A stretch of 64,000 bases of DNA from Rhabditophanes sp. KR3021 (GCA_963281155.1 CAUJLY010000002.1:6448001-6512000); one strand, 5' to 3'; counted from the first letter of the stretch, positions 24,998-41,171 are shown. Program-made: numbers and translations. Notes: generated from the letters alone by a model not told the origin.

Positions 24998-27763
24998 ATG
25001 GAACCCTGCCAGGATATTATGATGTGGAATGTTCCTGTTCAATTTCCCGCCCATCTGACGCCGTATCCTTCTCAGTCAAGCATCATGCAGAAGTGCCTCT
25101 TTTCGTTCGAAAGAAAACACAACTGTTTGATTGAAAGCCCTACTGGAAGTGGAAAGACCATGGCGTTGCTTAGTGCAGGGGTTTCTTGGTTAAACTCGTA
25201 CAAGATTAAGAGGAGACAATCTAAGAAGGAGTGCAAAGTCCATGGGTGTAGTGACCAGAAAAAGTCATCCAAAGTCAAGGGAGAACAAGATGAAAGTGAT
25301 TTTTTTGAAGAGGATTGTACTGGTAAATTTGGAAGTTTTTAAAACGTTTAATAAGTGCTTTTAGAAGAATACGATGATGATGACTCTAGGACATCAATAA
25401 CCTCTGGGATCCCTGGGAAGGAGAATTCAAGTTACTTGGCAAGTCTGTTATCCAATATCTTGGCAAGTGGACCGGAAAACAATCTAAAAAAAATGGGAAG
25501 TTTGAAGAAAGAGGAAGTTCCCTGTACTTGTTTAGGGAAAGTGACCATCTACTATGCAACGCGTACGCACAAGCAGATTGCTCAGGTCATCAAAGAGTAC
25601 AAAAGACTTCCTTTCGGGTACGGACATGATCTCAAGCACACTATCCTCGGGGCACGCGAGCACAGTTGCATCAATCAAGAGGTGAAACGCGATCCTAAAG
25701 GTGTTTCCGCAGCCTGCACCGAAATCAACAAGAAAGGGAGTGTGACAAAATGCGCTTTCAAGGAGAATGTCATGGGTACTAATGGACAGTTCATGGATGT
25801 TCGCAAGAGACTTCGTGAATCCTATCAGATGCCTATTTGGGACTTGGAAGAGTTAGTGAAGTTTGGTGAAGATACCAAATCATGCCCTTACTACGCGTCA
25901 TCTGTTCAATTTGCTAAGGATGCAGATATCTTCTTCTGTCCTTTCTCGTATCTCGTTGATCCCATTGTTAGAGAAAATGGCAGTGCTAATCCTAAGAATG
26001 CTATCATTATTCTGGATGAAGCTCACAATGTTGAAGACGTCTGCCGGGGTAGCTCAAGCTTCGAGTTCTCTGAGAAAGAGATCATCCATTCGCTGAACGA
26101 CTTGTTTGAAAAACTCAAAACTTTGGACTACGAAATCAGGAAGGCCAAAATCAATTCTATGGGTGAATTGAACAAACAGAAGGAATATCTCACGGGACTG
26201 CTAACCTTTATGAAACAGTTCTTGGAGTTCTTCAGGGTTTTCGGGGATGAGGTTGATAAGAGTCCGGAGAAGTTTGGAAGCAAAGGCAAAACTTATCTGA
26301 TGAAGAGTATCATGCCGATTTTTGTGAAGTGCGGATTGTCCCAATACACTACATCTCTAAAAGTGTGGGCAGAATTCAAGAGTATATGGTCTAATTCCAT
26401 CAATGCACAGGAGGAGGAAGGATCTGAGGAAGGTTCAAAAGCTGGGAACAGCAAAAAGACGTCTTCAACTCTCGAAAACGCCAAGCCTTTCTCTCTGACG
26501 ATCGTCTGCATCGAAAAGTTTATCTTCTTTGCGAAGTACCTAATGGAGGATACCGAATCATACAGGATGCACTTTTCGATGGAAAAATCCAAAACCCCTT
26601 ACGATCTTTTCCACATGGATCATCAACACACTAATAGATTTGCGAACCAATCCGATTTTTATGGTGACAGCAATAGCTCTTCTTTAATGACTACAAGTTT
26701 GATAACTGAAAGTGGAGATGGCATTATGAACGAAATCAACTCAATCGCCGGCAAAGAGTACATTCCAATCAAGTCTGACTACATAGTCAAGATGCAATTA
26801 TGGAATATGGATCCTGCCACTTCTTTCAAGGATGCATTTGCTGAAGCGAGGTCAATTATTTTGGCGTCAGGGACCCTTTCACCTATAGACACATTCACCT
26901 CCGAATTGGGTACACCATTCAAGTCTATAGTTCAAGGAGATCAAGTAATTCCGAGGGAGCAAATCTTTGCGTGTGCTGTTCAGTCGGGTCCTTCAAATAG
27001 ACCAATCATCGCAACATACAGTGAGATGAAAAGTGTAATTCCTGGAAAACCTACAGTGCTTGCTGAGCTAGGGGCTCTAATCTTAGATGTCTGTCAAATT
27101 GTGCCGAAGGGGGTTCTCGTCTTCACGTCAAGTTACAATACGATGGATTCTCTATTCGAGGAAATGTCTAAGGTCAAGACAATGTCAAAGATCAAAGCTC
27201 TGAAACTTGTGCTGAAGGAACCTCGAAATGGCAAAGAATTGGACCAAGTCATGTCAGACTTTAAAGAAGCTGTTGCTGATCCTAAATCCGTCTCAAGGAC
27301 TTGCACTGGTGCAATCATGTTTGCAGTCTTCCGCGGTAAAATTTCGGAAGGAATCGACTTTGCTGACGATTTAGCTAGATGTGTCATTTCTGTTGGTATT
27401 CCTTTTCCAAACTACACTGATGAACAAGTCGTAGAGAAGAAGAAGTACAACACGATCAACAAACAGGCTAAGAATGTGTTGAGTGGAGACGACTGGTACA
27501 AGATTCAAGCGTACCGTGCCTTGAATCAAGCTCTCGGAAGATGTCTTAGGCATCGCAACGATTGGGGACTCATTCTATTGGTGGACAAACGACTTGCCGA
27601 CATCCAAAGACAGGCGAATCATCCAGATAAATACAAAATTTCCAAGTGGGTTGTGGACAATTTAGCAACGTTTGGAGGCTACGGGCCATTTAAGAAAGGA
27701 ATGTCAGACTTCGTGCAAAAGAGACTCGAAGCCGATGCTGTCAATGACGGCGCTAATCATTAA
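24998..27763 (+). CDS. dog-1: FANCJ/BRIP1/DOG-1 iron-sulfur DNA helicase
   Basis: This is a superfamily 2 XPD-like DNA helicase; FANCJ/DOG-1 unwinds G-quadruplexes and supports interstrand crosslink repair in the nucleus. Exons 24998-25322 and 25365-27763 join across a 42-bp intron to 907 residues. Visible motifs are a Q-motif region (YPSQSS), Walker A SPTGSGKT near residue 50, motif Ia ATRTHKQIAQ (nearly identical to FANCJ), four Fe-S Cys (HSCIN, SAACTE, TKCAF, KSCPYY), Walker B as DEAH (ILDEAHNVED), motif III LASGTLSP, motif V region GKISEGIDF and motif VI QALGRCLRHRNDWG. The resemblance is closer to FANCJ than to CHL1/RTEL1 through the THKQIAQ and ILDEAHN context. The frame is open upstream of ATG 24998 and encodes PPKRRKV (24968-24988), an NLS-like peptide, so an upstream coding exon is likely. 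Confidence 0.93.
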
Positions 27764-27910
27764 TTTAACTTTAAAACTCTAATATAGCTATACTTTCTTT
27801 GTAATTCATATGTTAAATCGGTATTTGACAAACATTTGTTTAATAAAACTTTGAACAAAAACTTGTATTCTTTATTTGTTGAACAATATGTATAAACGAC
27901 ATAATATTAT

Positions 27911-31512
<3,602 letters not shown>

Positions 31513-32536
31513 TTAATTGAAGTAGGGAAGTTCTAAGAGTTGGGATGGTTTGGGGCGTTTTTTTGAATCAAAAGTTAAAATAGATTTGAGGAGGTCTAAA
31601 ATTTGAGATTCCGTTTCTTCGTTACTGACAAAAGTTTCAATACCAACTGTCTTCTCACTTGATTCAAAAGTCAAAAACTTAAAAAAATCCAGATCCCTAT
31701 ACTCATCCAAATACGTAGGCAATCCCATAACCTTAATCATCAGCGAAGCCAACTCGATATCACAATCCACCTCAAACAACACCTTTCCATGGTTGTAAAT
31801 TTCATAAACAATTGTCGCCAAAGCCCAAACATCAACTGCTCCATCATACTCTTTGCAATCGAACAAAACTTCAGGCGCTTTATAAAACAACGTCGTTTTG
31901 GCTGGACTTAACTTATTGGTGGGTGTAATTTTTTTGGAAACATTAAAATCTCCTATAACTAATCCGTTGTCTTCGCTTAAGAATATATTAAAAGGTGTTA
32001 AATCTCTGTGGATGATTTGTTTCTGATCAAGATATTCTAAACCTTGTAAAATTTGTTTTATACAACTCTTACGTAGCTTCACATCATCCATTTGTGGGGT
32101 ATTAGTTAGTGTGTGCAAAGTAGTTATATAAAAAGGAAATTCGAAGTAAATTGATCTTTGCGAACCTCCACTAACTAGCCCATTTAATTTTATTATGTTT
32201 GGATGGTCGGTCATTTGGAATATTTCAAGTTCTTCTTGTATCAATCTGGATAAGTTGATTTTATTTGTAAAGAGACGGATTTCTTTGAGAGCAATCTATA
32301 AATTAAGTAAATCTGTTTTTTAAAAAGACACTTACAACTGTATCCTCGAAGCATTGCTTAGTAACCCTGCCATATGTTCCTTCTTCGATATCACTTATGT
32401 AGTTATATTGCGAAATATGACGATGTGGAATTTTTATAGTATCATACTTAATGCTTTCTAATAGTCTATTTAAGTTTATGCCTTCATTAGAAGCCTTCAT
32501 TGTATAAAGCGTAACGTAACAAGAGTCATGGTACAT
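31513..32536 (-). CDS. Divergent CDK-like (CMGC) protein kinase
   Basis: Exons 32336-32536 and 31513-32295, joined across a 40-bp intron, give 327 residues that form almost only a kinase domain. The glycine loop is IEEGTYGRV, the ATP lysine lies in VIALKEI exactly across the splice junction, and the catalytic loop is HRDLTPFN, keeping the Asp and Asn but with Thr and Phe in place of the usual Lys/Pro/Glu. The magnesium motif is DFN instead of DFG. The activation segment ends KAPEVLF and DVWALATIVYE follows. The CDK-like layout is clear, but I cannot name an orthologue. DFN and the lost HRD+2 Lys suggest weak or altered activity. It starts 104 bp after the stop of the upstream pseudokinase gene on the same strand, with an AATAAA signal and a CTTTAG acceptor in the gap, which suits an operon. 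Confidence 0.82.
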
Positions 32537-32640
32537 TTAATAATCAATATGGCGTTGCCATGAGCTACCATAAAAGACATGCAGCTAAAGAAACTTTTTA
32601 TTAATGGTAATACTTAGATATTAAAATGAGTTAAATTTAT

Positions 32641-35600
32641 TTAGCCATGGCTTTTCTTAGCACCAGATGGTGGTTCCTCTTCTTCATCGTCATCTTCGAT
32701 AACAGGTGGTCGACGTCTCTTTTCAGCTTTTTTCTTGGCTTTTTCTTCTCTAGCTTTTTCTTTTCTTTGAGCTCGTAAAAGTTCTTCCTTTTCTCTTTGA
32801 GCTTGGAGTTCTTGTTCCTCGCGAAGTCTAGCTGCGTTTTGTCTTTCAAGTTTAGCAGCACGTTTCTTAGTTTTTCTTTCAGCATGACTTAATTCGACTT
32901 CCTTTTCTAGGTTTTTGATTGATAAAACAGTTATTTCCTGATCTTCTTGCGGCTTTTCCTTACTTTTATGAGATTGTTTTTCAGACCCCTTAGAATTATT
33001 TGAATCTTCAGCAATGGCTAATTTGTGTACTTTATTTATAATAGAAGTTTCTGGCTTATCCGCAATAATTGCATCCATCGGTTCATCTAAAATAGTTATA
33101 ACTTCTGGTTCAATTTTATCAGCACCAACTTTAACAACAGACGAATACTCTTCACACATTTTGAGAAAATCTTTCGTCTGAGGGCCTTCACAAAACGCCT
33201 TAAAAACACGATCACTTTCATAAAGTTGTTCCAGTTGCTCAAATGCATTATACTTAACATATGTAAGAGCTAATGTTCTAAGAACTATTTCATTATCAGA
33301 TAGCTTTTCTTTGCGTTGAAGACAATAAAAAGGGTCAGTCTTATCGGGTAAGAACTCTTTTCCAGTTGCTTCTACTCTCCTCCTATTAGCAAAGGCTAGG
33401 ACAATTTTGTGTTTAGGAATCTTTGAAACTAATTCAGTAAAATGATTATAGTTTTTGCGGAAATACCATCTAGCTGCTTCATTAATTTCAGCGGTTTGTT
33501 GTCCTTCAAGTGAATCATCCTCTTCGTCTGTGAGACCATCATAGAACAAAGATGTAAATAGTTGGTAAGCCGTTGGACGAGAATCAGGATTATATTGAAA
33601 AACCGAATTCATCAATTTAATAAACTCACGCGGAGCTTCAATTAAATAAGCATCTAATTCTTGTCTCTCAACTTGATTATATTCGCCATTTTTAAAGAAC
33701 GTTAAATCCATACAACCTGGCCAAGTTTCTTCTGTTGGTGTACCAATCATACTAAATATCTGGCAAACAGAATCCAAATCAGTAATTCCACGCCAAAGAC
33801 CTTCTGAATCTCGATATAATTCACATAAAATTACCGACATTGCCCAAACATCAATAGATTCATCCCATCGGTTGCGATCAATTAAAGTTTCAGGAGGACA
33901 ATACCAACAACATGTGAAACATTCTGACAAATGCCCACTAATTTCTTCCTTAGCGTTTGCAGCATCTTCAAAGTCAGCCAATACAACATGTCCTAGCCTT
34001 TCATTAATTAAAATATTCTCGGGTTTCAAATTTCGATGAACAATTTTCGAACGATGAAGATACTGAATAGCATCAAACATGCTTTTACCGACCAAATGAA
34101 CAAATTCTTGATCTACAGCATGCCTTCTTCCTACATCCATATAATTTTGCAAACTCATTGGATAAAGGTCGTAAAGCAATAGACCTACTGGGTTGTTTTC
34201 ATATGTAATAAAATCTTTTATTTGCGCTATATGTGGATGTTTGATTCGGGAGCAAACTTCGATTTCCATTTTATACTTTAGCATTTCAGATCTACAGTGT
34301 TTGTTGTATTTAGTTAACTTCTTGATAATATAAGGTCTTTTTGTGGATGCTTCAAGAGCGACATAAGTTTTTAGAAATTTCTCCTTTTCCTAAAAGAGCC
34401 ATCAACCAAAATTCAGTAATATCACGCATTTTAGGATCCTTGAAACCAAACTTTTCAAGGAACATTTTGAAAGTAAGCGTGCTTTCTCCCGGAACAGCTA
34501 ATTCATATGACTCGACACCAACCTCATATTTCCTGCAATTCAGCTCATAAGCCTCACACGCCTCATCAAAGTACATCCTTCTTTTGTCAAGATCATTGAT
34601 AGGATTCCGGTATTTTCTTAGCACTTCAGCTCTAAATGCATTTCTTTCAATGTCACGAGATCTGAGACGCCTTGGTTTTCTAAGACGCTTAACAGACCTA
34701 GTACAAGTAGCATCCATTGCCAGTTCATTATTAACTAACTTACAATGCCTCTCACATTTAGCGTCTGAATCATCACTCACCCCATCATCCTTATAATATT
34801 CTCTCGAGCGAGCAATATATCTATCCGGATTGCAACCTCTCCCATCATCTTTAACAATTACATCTTCCTCATCCCTCAACATATACTCCAATCTATCCCT
34901 TTCCATGTCAATAGTGGAAGAATTTCGGTCAGAATCATTGAAAACACTTTTATTATCAGGCATGCTTTTAAAGAACTTCCATTCTCTGTTGAGACATTTT
35001 CTGCGATAATTCCTACCGTGAGATTCAGCACTCGGATCAGAAGCACCAGCACAGTATATTTTGAATTGTTCTTTGGACATGTTTTTGTAGAAATAAGTGT
35101 CCCTGATTTCACTGCTGCACCGGTGGATGAAACGACGGCGGGGGTATTCGTAGCTTCTTTCGTTGCTGCTTGCGTATCGAGGTCTATTTCTACGGCCATC
35201 TGAGTGTTCATCTGAAGCCCAGCTTTGGGGACGTTCGGGACTGTAGTGTCTTCTAGAATATCTACCATCTCGTCTTTCGCGGGATCTCCCACGCGGAGGA
35301 CTGCGGCCACGGTATCGTTTGGGAGTGCGTCTACCAAATCTTTCAGGAGTACCTTGGCCACATCTTTCATATGCGTGTTGATGTTTTCTTCGTGACCCAC
35401 CAGAATGCTCTTCTTCATTTAGTCTCTCTTGGCTATACTGTCTTTCTCTTGAACCTCTTCCATCTTCATTTCTACTATCTGGTGAATTTCTGCTGCCTTG
35501 ACTTTGCCTATCAGGTGAATCAATTCTGTCTTGACTTTTTCGGTCTGATGGATCTCTTCTACCTTGATTTCTTCCATCTGTTGAATAATATCTGTCCTCA

Positions 35601-38515
35601 TAAGAACCTCTACGTTCATCGCCATCTTGTTGCTTTCGATGTTCATTGCCATCTTGTTGACTTCGACATCCACCACCTTGTTGTTGACTTCGACATCCAC
35701 CACCTTGTTGTTGACTTCGACATCCACCACCTTGTTGTTGACTTCGACGTTCATCAAAATTTTGTTTACTCATGCGTTTATCAAAATCTTGTTGACTTAT
35801 GCGTTCATTATCGGATTGTTGACTTGTACGCTGACCGCTTATTTGTCGATTTCCACAATAACGTTTTTGTTGGTGCGGACTCCTATTATCAAGTCTACGA
35901 TTACCTGAATGTCCATGTGGATCTCTCTTTTGATGTCTGCCTTCATTTGGGTTGCCATGTCGGCGTGAATTCCTATTGCCTTGTCCGTCTGAATCTCTAT
36001 ACCCTTGCCCATCTGAATCTTCATCGCCTTCAATTTCTTCCCCCCACTATCACCACCTCTATTTTGATGTCTGCGTTCTTCATTCCCCTGATTTTGACTT
36101 CTGCCACACTGCCTTTCTTCCCCACCACTCCCCTCCATATCTTCATCCCTAGGATGTCTTCTGCGACGGTCATACCTGCGCCGATTATACCTTCTTCTAT
36201 AAACAATATTCTCCTCACCACTACTTAACTCCTTATCGACAAACCCAATAACACTTCCATGATACCCGTTACTGCCATTTCTTCCGACCGGTACAATAGG
36301 AAATCTCAAATACTTCCCTTCTTTACTACCACATTCAGAATCTGAATTAACATAAACTGGCCTCAGCCTTCTAAAATGCCCATTTTCATCTGAATAACCT
36401 TCACTATCAGCTTGTCCAAAGAAATATTGGGAAGAATGACAATACTCAACATCACTTCCATCGTAGAAATGTCTTCTGTCATAGGGATGTTGGTCCGGAC
36501 TTCCGCTGTTGTAGGAATTTCTTCGAAGGTGATCTTCATCGTTCTGATCCCCACTTCTCTTTCTATAGGAACGTTCGATGAGATACTTTGTGTAGTGTTC
36601 ACGATCACTGATATTTCCGTTATTGTCAACTCGTCGGAGGTAATATCCTATGTATTGGCCTTCTTCATCTGGACTTCCATATCTATTCACATATTGGATT
36701 GAACTTATCCCGAAACTTCCACGTTCATCTGGACTTCCCGTACCTGTCGACGGGTTCAAAGGAGGATGTCTTGGAGTTTTTACTTTGAGCACTTCCGCTA
36801 CTTGGATAATAATCATTTTTTCTGTAATTTCCTCGTCTGTCAAAATGGCCAAGGTCGTAACGTTTAACTCTGCGTTTACGACGTCTACTTCCCATTTGAT
36901 GCTCCTCATTGTCAATCACTTCTTGGGGACAATGATTAGAGTCGTTTCCTGTACAGCAATCACCACCCAACGGGACTTCTGTATAAAGTGGCCCAGCCGG
37001 CAATTTACGCATTTGTGCTTTCTCGTTATTAAAATGAGGTACTTCCTCACCACCCGATTTTTTATCATCAACGAATCTTTCCAAACAGCTAATAGTTACT
37101 TTTTGTTTATAAGTAAATGGGGATGGAGAAACAGTTTTTCGATTCAACAATTCTTTAAAATGAGCATCATCCACATTTGATTTGCCCAAGTGCATTTGTG
37201 CCTCAATTTCATTTAAGCATTCCCAAGTCTCGTCAAATGCACCTTCTATAAAACTATTCTTTGTCTTTACCTGGTTAACAATATTTTCTGTTGGCGTACG
37301 AACTTCTTCTTTAAACCCCATATTTCTATCCACCGTAACATCGTTACTTATATTCCTCATTCTCATATCTGATTTCTGACATTCATCAAAAGTACCCAAA
37401 CTTTTAGATGGCAATCTTTCATTCATAAATAATGAATCACATTTCATTGTGTTTTGGTAATCTGATGAAGAAGCACTTCCATGAGGTGGTGAAACATTTT
37501 TACGAATTATATGGCGACTTTGAGAACCTTTGCCGGTTGCTGGGCATAAATTGTCCTTTATTTGAGTAATTTCATCTTGAGGAGAAGGTTTTTGTCTTCT
37601 GGTACGAATATCACTTTCATGATGACTATTGCATTCCTCCTGATTTCTAAGTTCACAATCTTCCCGCATCATTTGATGTTGACAAGAATTACGACTATTT
37701 GTATGTCTGCGTTGATGTCTCCTTCTAGCAAGACCGTCTTCCTCTTTCATCCTCATTTTTCTCTTTATTTCCATACGATCATGCCTCTCATTAGACATTC
37801 TTTCATCCTCCCTCCTTTTTTCTTCAGCAAAATGCTTATGAAACCGTTCCACCTCCAAAATCTGCTCCTCCGTTAAAGTTTCTGGCTTATCATCCTCCAT
37901 CGACATAATAGGCGGCGTACCAGCCTTCCCAACACTTTCTGCCTTCTTCCACTTTGGTCCCTCCAATATCAAATGTGTTGTCTCGGTCAAAATAGCCAAT
38001 GACTTGCACCTCGGCTCCTTTCTATCATACGAATGCTCAAATCTTGATGTATCAAAGTCGGTTTGTTCATCAGATTCAGAAATAGGTTTTCTTATAACTA
38101 TTCCTTGACCCAAGTTAGGTGTGAAGGCAAATCTACGTAATAATTTGGTTTCCACTAATTCCTTTTTCTTAAACATTGGCGGAATAGGGGCCTTGGAAAA
38201 TTCAAATATTAATTTTTGTGTTGGCCTTTCCAGGGGCTTTCTGTTATTTAGGTTGGAGACTATTTCGGGTGGCAATGTGAAATTTAGAATGGGAATTGTA
38301 TTAGAGCCTAACATTAAATTTTGGGGAGGCAAAGGAGGTGGTGAAGGTTTCTTTGTGAAAGGAGATATTGGCAGTTCAAAAGGGTACGTTTTTTTAGTTA
38401 ATGAGATACTGGGTGCTTGTAATTTTTGGTGAAGGTGCTGGTCTTTGGTTAACTTTTTGATGGATTTATTATTAAGGTTATTGGTGTTAGGAATATCATT
38501 GCTGTCGTTGGACAT
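32641..38515 (-). CDS. Giant Arg/Ser/Gln-rich protein with C-terminal CMGC pseudokinase (three apparent indels)
   Basis: Four open segments (36725-38515, 35839-36915, 34352-35773, 32641-34284) appear to be one intronless gene of about 1957 residues. Frame switches lie at CCC 36737-36739, C6 36040-36045 and T5 34368-34372; removing one base, adding one and removing one restores a single frame. The N-terminus is Pro-rich, then acidic/basic and disordered. The middle is rich in Arg, Ser, Asp, Tyr and Gln with YGSPDE motifs and a tandem repeat. The C-terminal kinase domain spans the third switch: glycine loop LLGKGEISK, lysine IIKKL, HRNLKPEN (catalytic Asp replaced by Asn), DFED instead of DFG, CPPETL, DVWAMSVILCELY and GTPTEETWPG as in CDKs. 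A charged coiled coil and acidic tail close it. The RS-like region suggests a nuclear, RNA-processing role, by inference. It is probably catalytically dead. Confidence 0.75.
35641..35757 (-). repeat. 27-bp in-frame tandem repeat encoding a Gln/Gly/Cys repeat
   Basis: Three near-identical 27-bp units, plus a degenerate fourth, encode RSQQQGGGC repeats within the Arg/Ser/Gln-rich part of the giant pseudokinase protein. The units are so alike at the DNA level that recent expansion or slippage is likely. Confidence 0.85.
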
Positions 38516-39071
38516 CTTTATGAATAAACTCCAAACAAGTGTTAAATAACTGAAAGTAAAAATAAATAAATAAAATAATAAATAGATTGGATTTAGACAG
38601 TAAACAAATGTTTTGTATTTAAAGCAAATTAAACGCTACTTAATTCAGGAACTTACAAATTTAATGAGAATAAATATAATTGTTTGTATGTGTGTGCATT
38701 AAGAAGTTAATTATCGCTTTTGATTGTATATATTTCACAGCGACTTTTGGAATAAGGTATCTTTTAATAAAGTAGTTGTTGGAATACGCTAATAGTTGTT
38801 ATTAGTTGGTGGAATACGCTACTTGATGAGTATTTAATTTTTGTCCAATCGTGATGGATAACATTGCTGTTGAATATTTATTTTATTTATATATTTCATA
38901 GTAATACATGTTAAGGTAATATACATAATGAGTATTTATATTATGTCATTTTATTAATGTATACAACCTTCCAAAAGCAATATTTTTTAAATTATAGCCA
39001 AATTTTGGAACTGTAATGATTGCTAATTTAATATTAAGAAAACTCCACGTTTTATTCTTTTTGCCGTATGA
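38516..39071. repeat. Intergenic spacer with an 18-bp imperfect direct repeat
   Basis: The 556-bp gap between the Kelch gene and the giant pseudokinase gene contains no open frame of note. Two copies of an 18-bp sequence (AGTTGTTGGAATACGCTA and AGTTGGTGGAATACGCTA) lie at 38774-38791 and 38804-38821. They may be paired regulatory sites or a simple duplication. Confidence 0.5.
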
Positions 39072-41171
39072 TTAAATCTTGTCAGAATATCTTGCACCTG
39101 CAACAATGATAGAAGTTTCACTTTCAATAGATCTTGCTCCATATGTATCAATGAGCAAATTTGATATTTGATCCCATTTGGCACACCTTATGTCATAACC
39201 TGACATAACCAGTTAGCATTATTACCTCCTGAAGATGTAATCGTTTGATCAAATGAGGACAGAGCACAATGGTACGTTTTGTTTGGAATATCAGGCAGAA
39301 AAGTCCATCTTCCTTCTCGTGGATCCAATCTAAATAATATATCTACTCAATTGATTATGTAAGTTACCTCTGAAATTTATTAGTAATAAAATCTCCTACA
39401 GCATAAATGACTGAATCATGATCTCTAATAGGTACTAATAACTTGGGTGCTTCAATCCATTTAATTTTTTTGGGTTCAAAACTAAAATTTATAATAAATC
39501 AAAAATGATACTTCACTTGCTATTCAACAGTATCAATTAATCGACCATCATTCATTTTACCACCCACGACATAAATTTTATTCGAATGAAGAACAGTTGA
39601 ATAATGTTGTCTATTAGGACTCATTTCAAATGATAGAACATCAGATTTGTTAGTTACTAAATCATACCTAAAGAATAATCAGTTATTAATGCAAATAGAA
39701 TAACTTGCCTTTCAATTTTTTTGGTATTTGAATTTCCTAAGACATAACATCATTTGCGATTTTTTCAGAGCAATGCCATAATTTTCCTGCTGATAATTTC
39801 CCAATAGTTTCAACAGAAGTTGCCTCTGTATCAATTTTGACAACTGATTCTAATGCAAACTGCCCACCAACTTAAAAAATATAAACAATTTATTATCCAA
39901 AACTCACATAAAATCATTCTCGAATAATTACTTTCTCTAACAACGCCATTCACCCAATTTCTTTGCTTTCTTTTCTCCAACATTATGTTATTAAGGTATT
40001 TAGTCAACTCAGGTAATTTATAACGCTTTTCATTCCTTTTGACATATTCTTCCAATGGGCTAATTCCAATTTTGAAATAACCAATTTTCCAAACTAAATC
40101 AAGCCAATCCATTTTTCTGTTATTAAAGTCAAGTTCAACCCAACGAGTTATTATATCTAGTATAACACTTTGATCCTTACCCTTAATGAATTCATTGTCA
40201 AGTAGTCTAAAAAAATTATCCTTTCTCAAATGAATCAAATGCCCAATGAGACAAAAAGTTTTGAAATTATTATTTATAAATTGCCTTGCCAAGTCATTAA
40301 ATTCCTTAAGAACACTTGTACTAGTGTTTTCAAACAAGACTCCTTGAAAAATAATAAAATCTTTGCTGTTGATCCATTCATTTAATTTAATCTAAATACA
40401 CAATTAACGTTTGATTATGATAAGTTACTTTTAGATCAGGTGTTCTTAACTCAGTTTGAACTTGCAACAAGGAAACGATTTTGTCTCCTTCGGCTTTAAA
40501 ATTAACTCCAAAATGAATATATTCATAATAAATTTAGTAAAGATCAAGGATCTTTCTCCACTTTTCAAGTGACTCACTTCCAAAGTGTTAAAGTCTGTCT
40601 CCTGAAACTAATACCTACATTCGAGTGCTTGCCCATCCAAATTCACATTTTATGACATTCCCCCTAATAACCAATTAATCCCCCTATGTTATCCGTTTCT
40701 ATTATTAATCTTTCTCCTTAAATTCTTTTAACATATACTTATATCCAAATCCTTATAACACTGGTTATTTTAAGTTACTTAATAACCTCATAATCAGTGG
40801 CCACTGATTTCAAATTTATTCTGCCTTTATTTAATAAAACGTTAAAAACGTCCTTTTTTGATTCATTACGTATACCATAAACTTCAGTTAAAGGATACTT
40901 TGACTAAGATAAAAACTTAAAGACTTTTACTATTTTAAAATCATCCAATTTCATATTATTAATCTCAAATTTAGCCCAAACAACTATATGTATCACACAA
41001 AAATGGCAAAAACTCACTTATAGTAGTATCTCTATTGAACAAATCATACAAATACTTGCTATGTCCGGCCAAAATCATTCTTGAAACCTCCATGGATCCA
41101 TCCCTGAATGCTAATTCAGGATCATTGTAAAGACCAGCTTCGAACAAATCAGGGAGATACTGAAAGAACAT
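39072..41171 (-). CDS. BTB-BACK-Kelch protein (KLHL type), with lesions
   Basis: Substrate adaptors of this layout bring targets to cullin-3 ubiquitin ligases. A BTB domain is read from 41171 (ILAGHSKYLYDLF), about 40903-40775 (GIRNESKKDVFNVLL) and about 40540-40427 (YYEYIHFGVNF). BACK spans 40391-39927 (LARQFINNNF, ITRWVELDF). Kelch repeats follow (VVKIDTEATS; NKIYVVGGK; SVIYAVGDF; CALSSFDQ; TSIIVAGARYSDK). Clean introns include 40392-40430 and 39332-39368 (approximate). Two introns start with GC (39668-39708 and 39482-39520). One candidate is only 26 nt (39200-39225). Lesions are a T apparently missing near 39746, a stop near 40540, and a phase mismatch between the first two BTB exons. It may be a working gene in imperfect sequence or a young pseudogene. 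Stop codon at 39072-39074. Confidence 0.6.

Noticed and set aside
35371..36228. Long plus-strand open frame of 285 codons
   Set aside because: It is antisense to the repeat-rich Arg/Ser/Gln coding region; its Leu/Val/His/Asp repeats mirror the minus-strand repeats. No independent domain.
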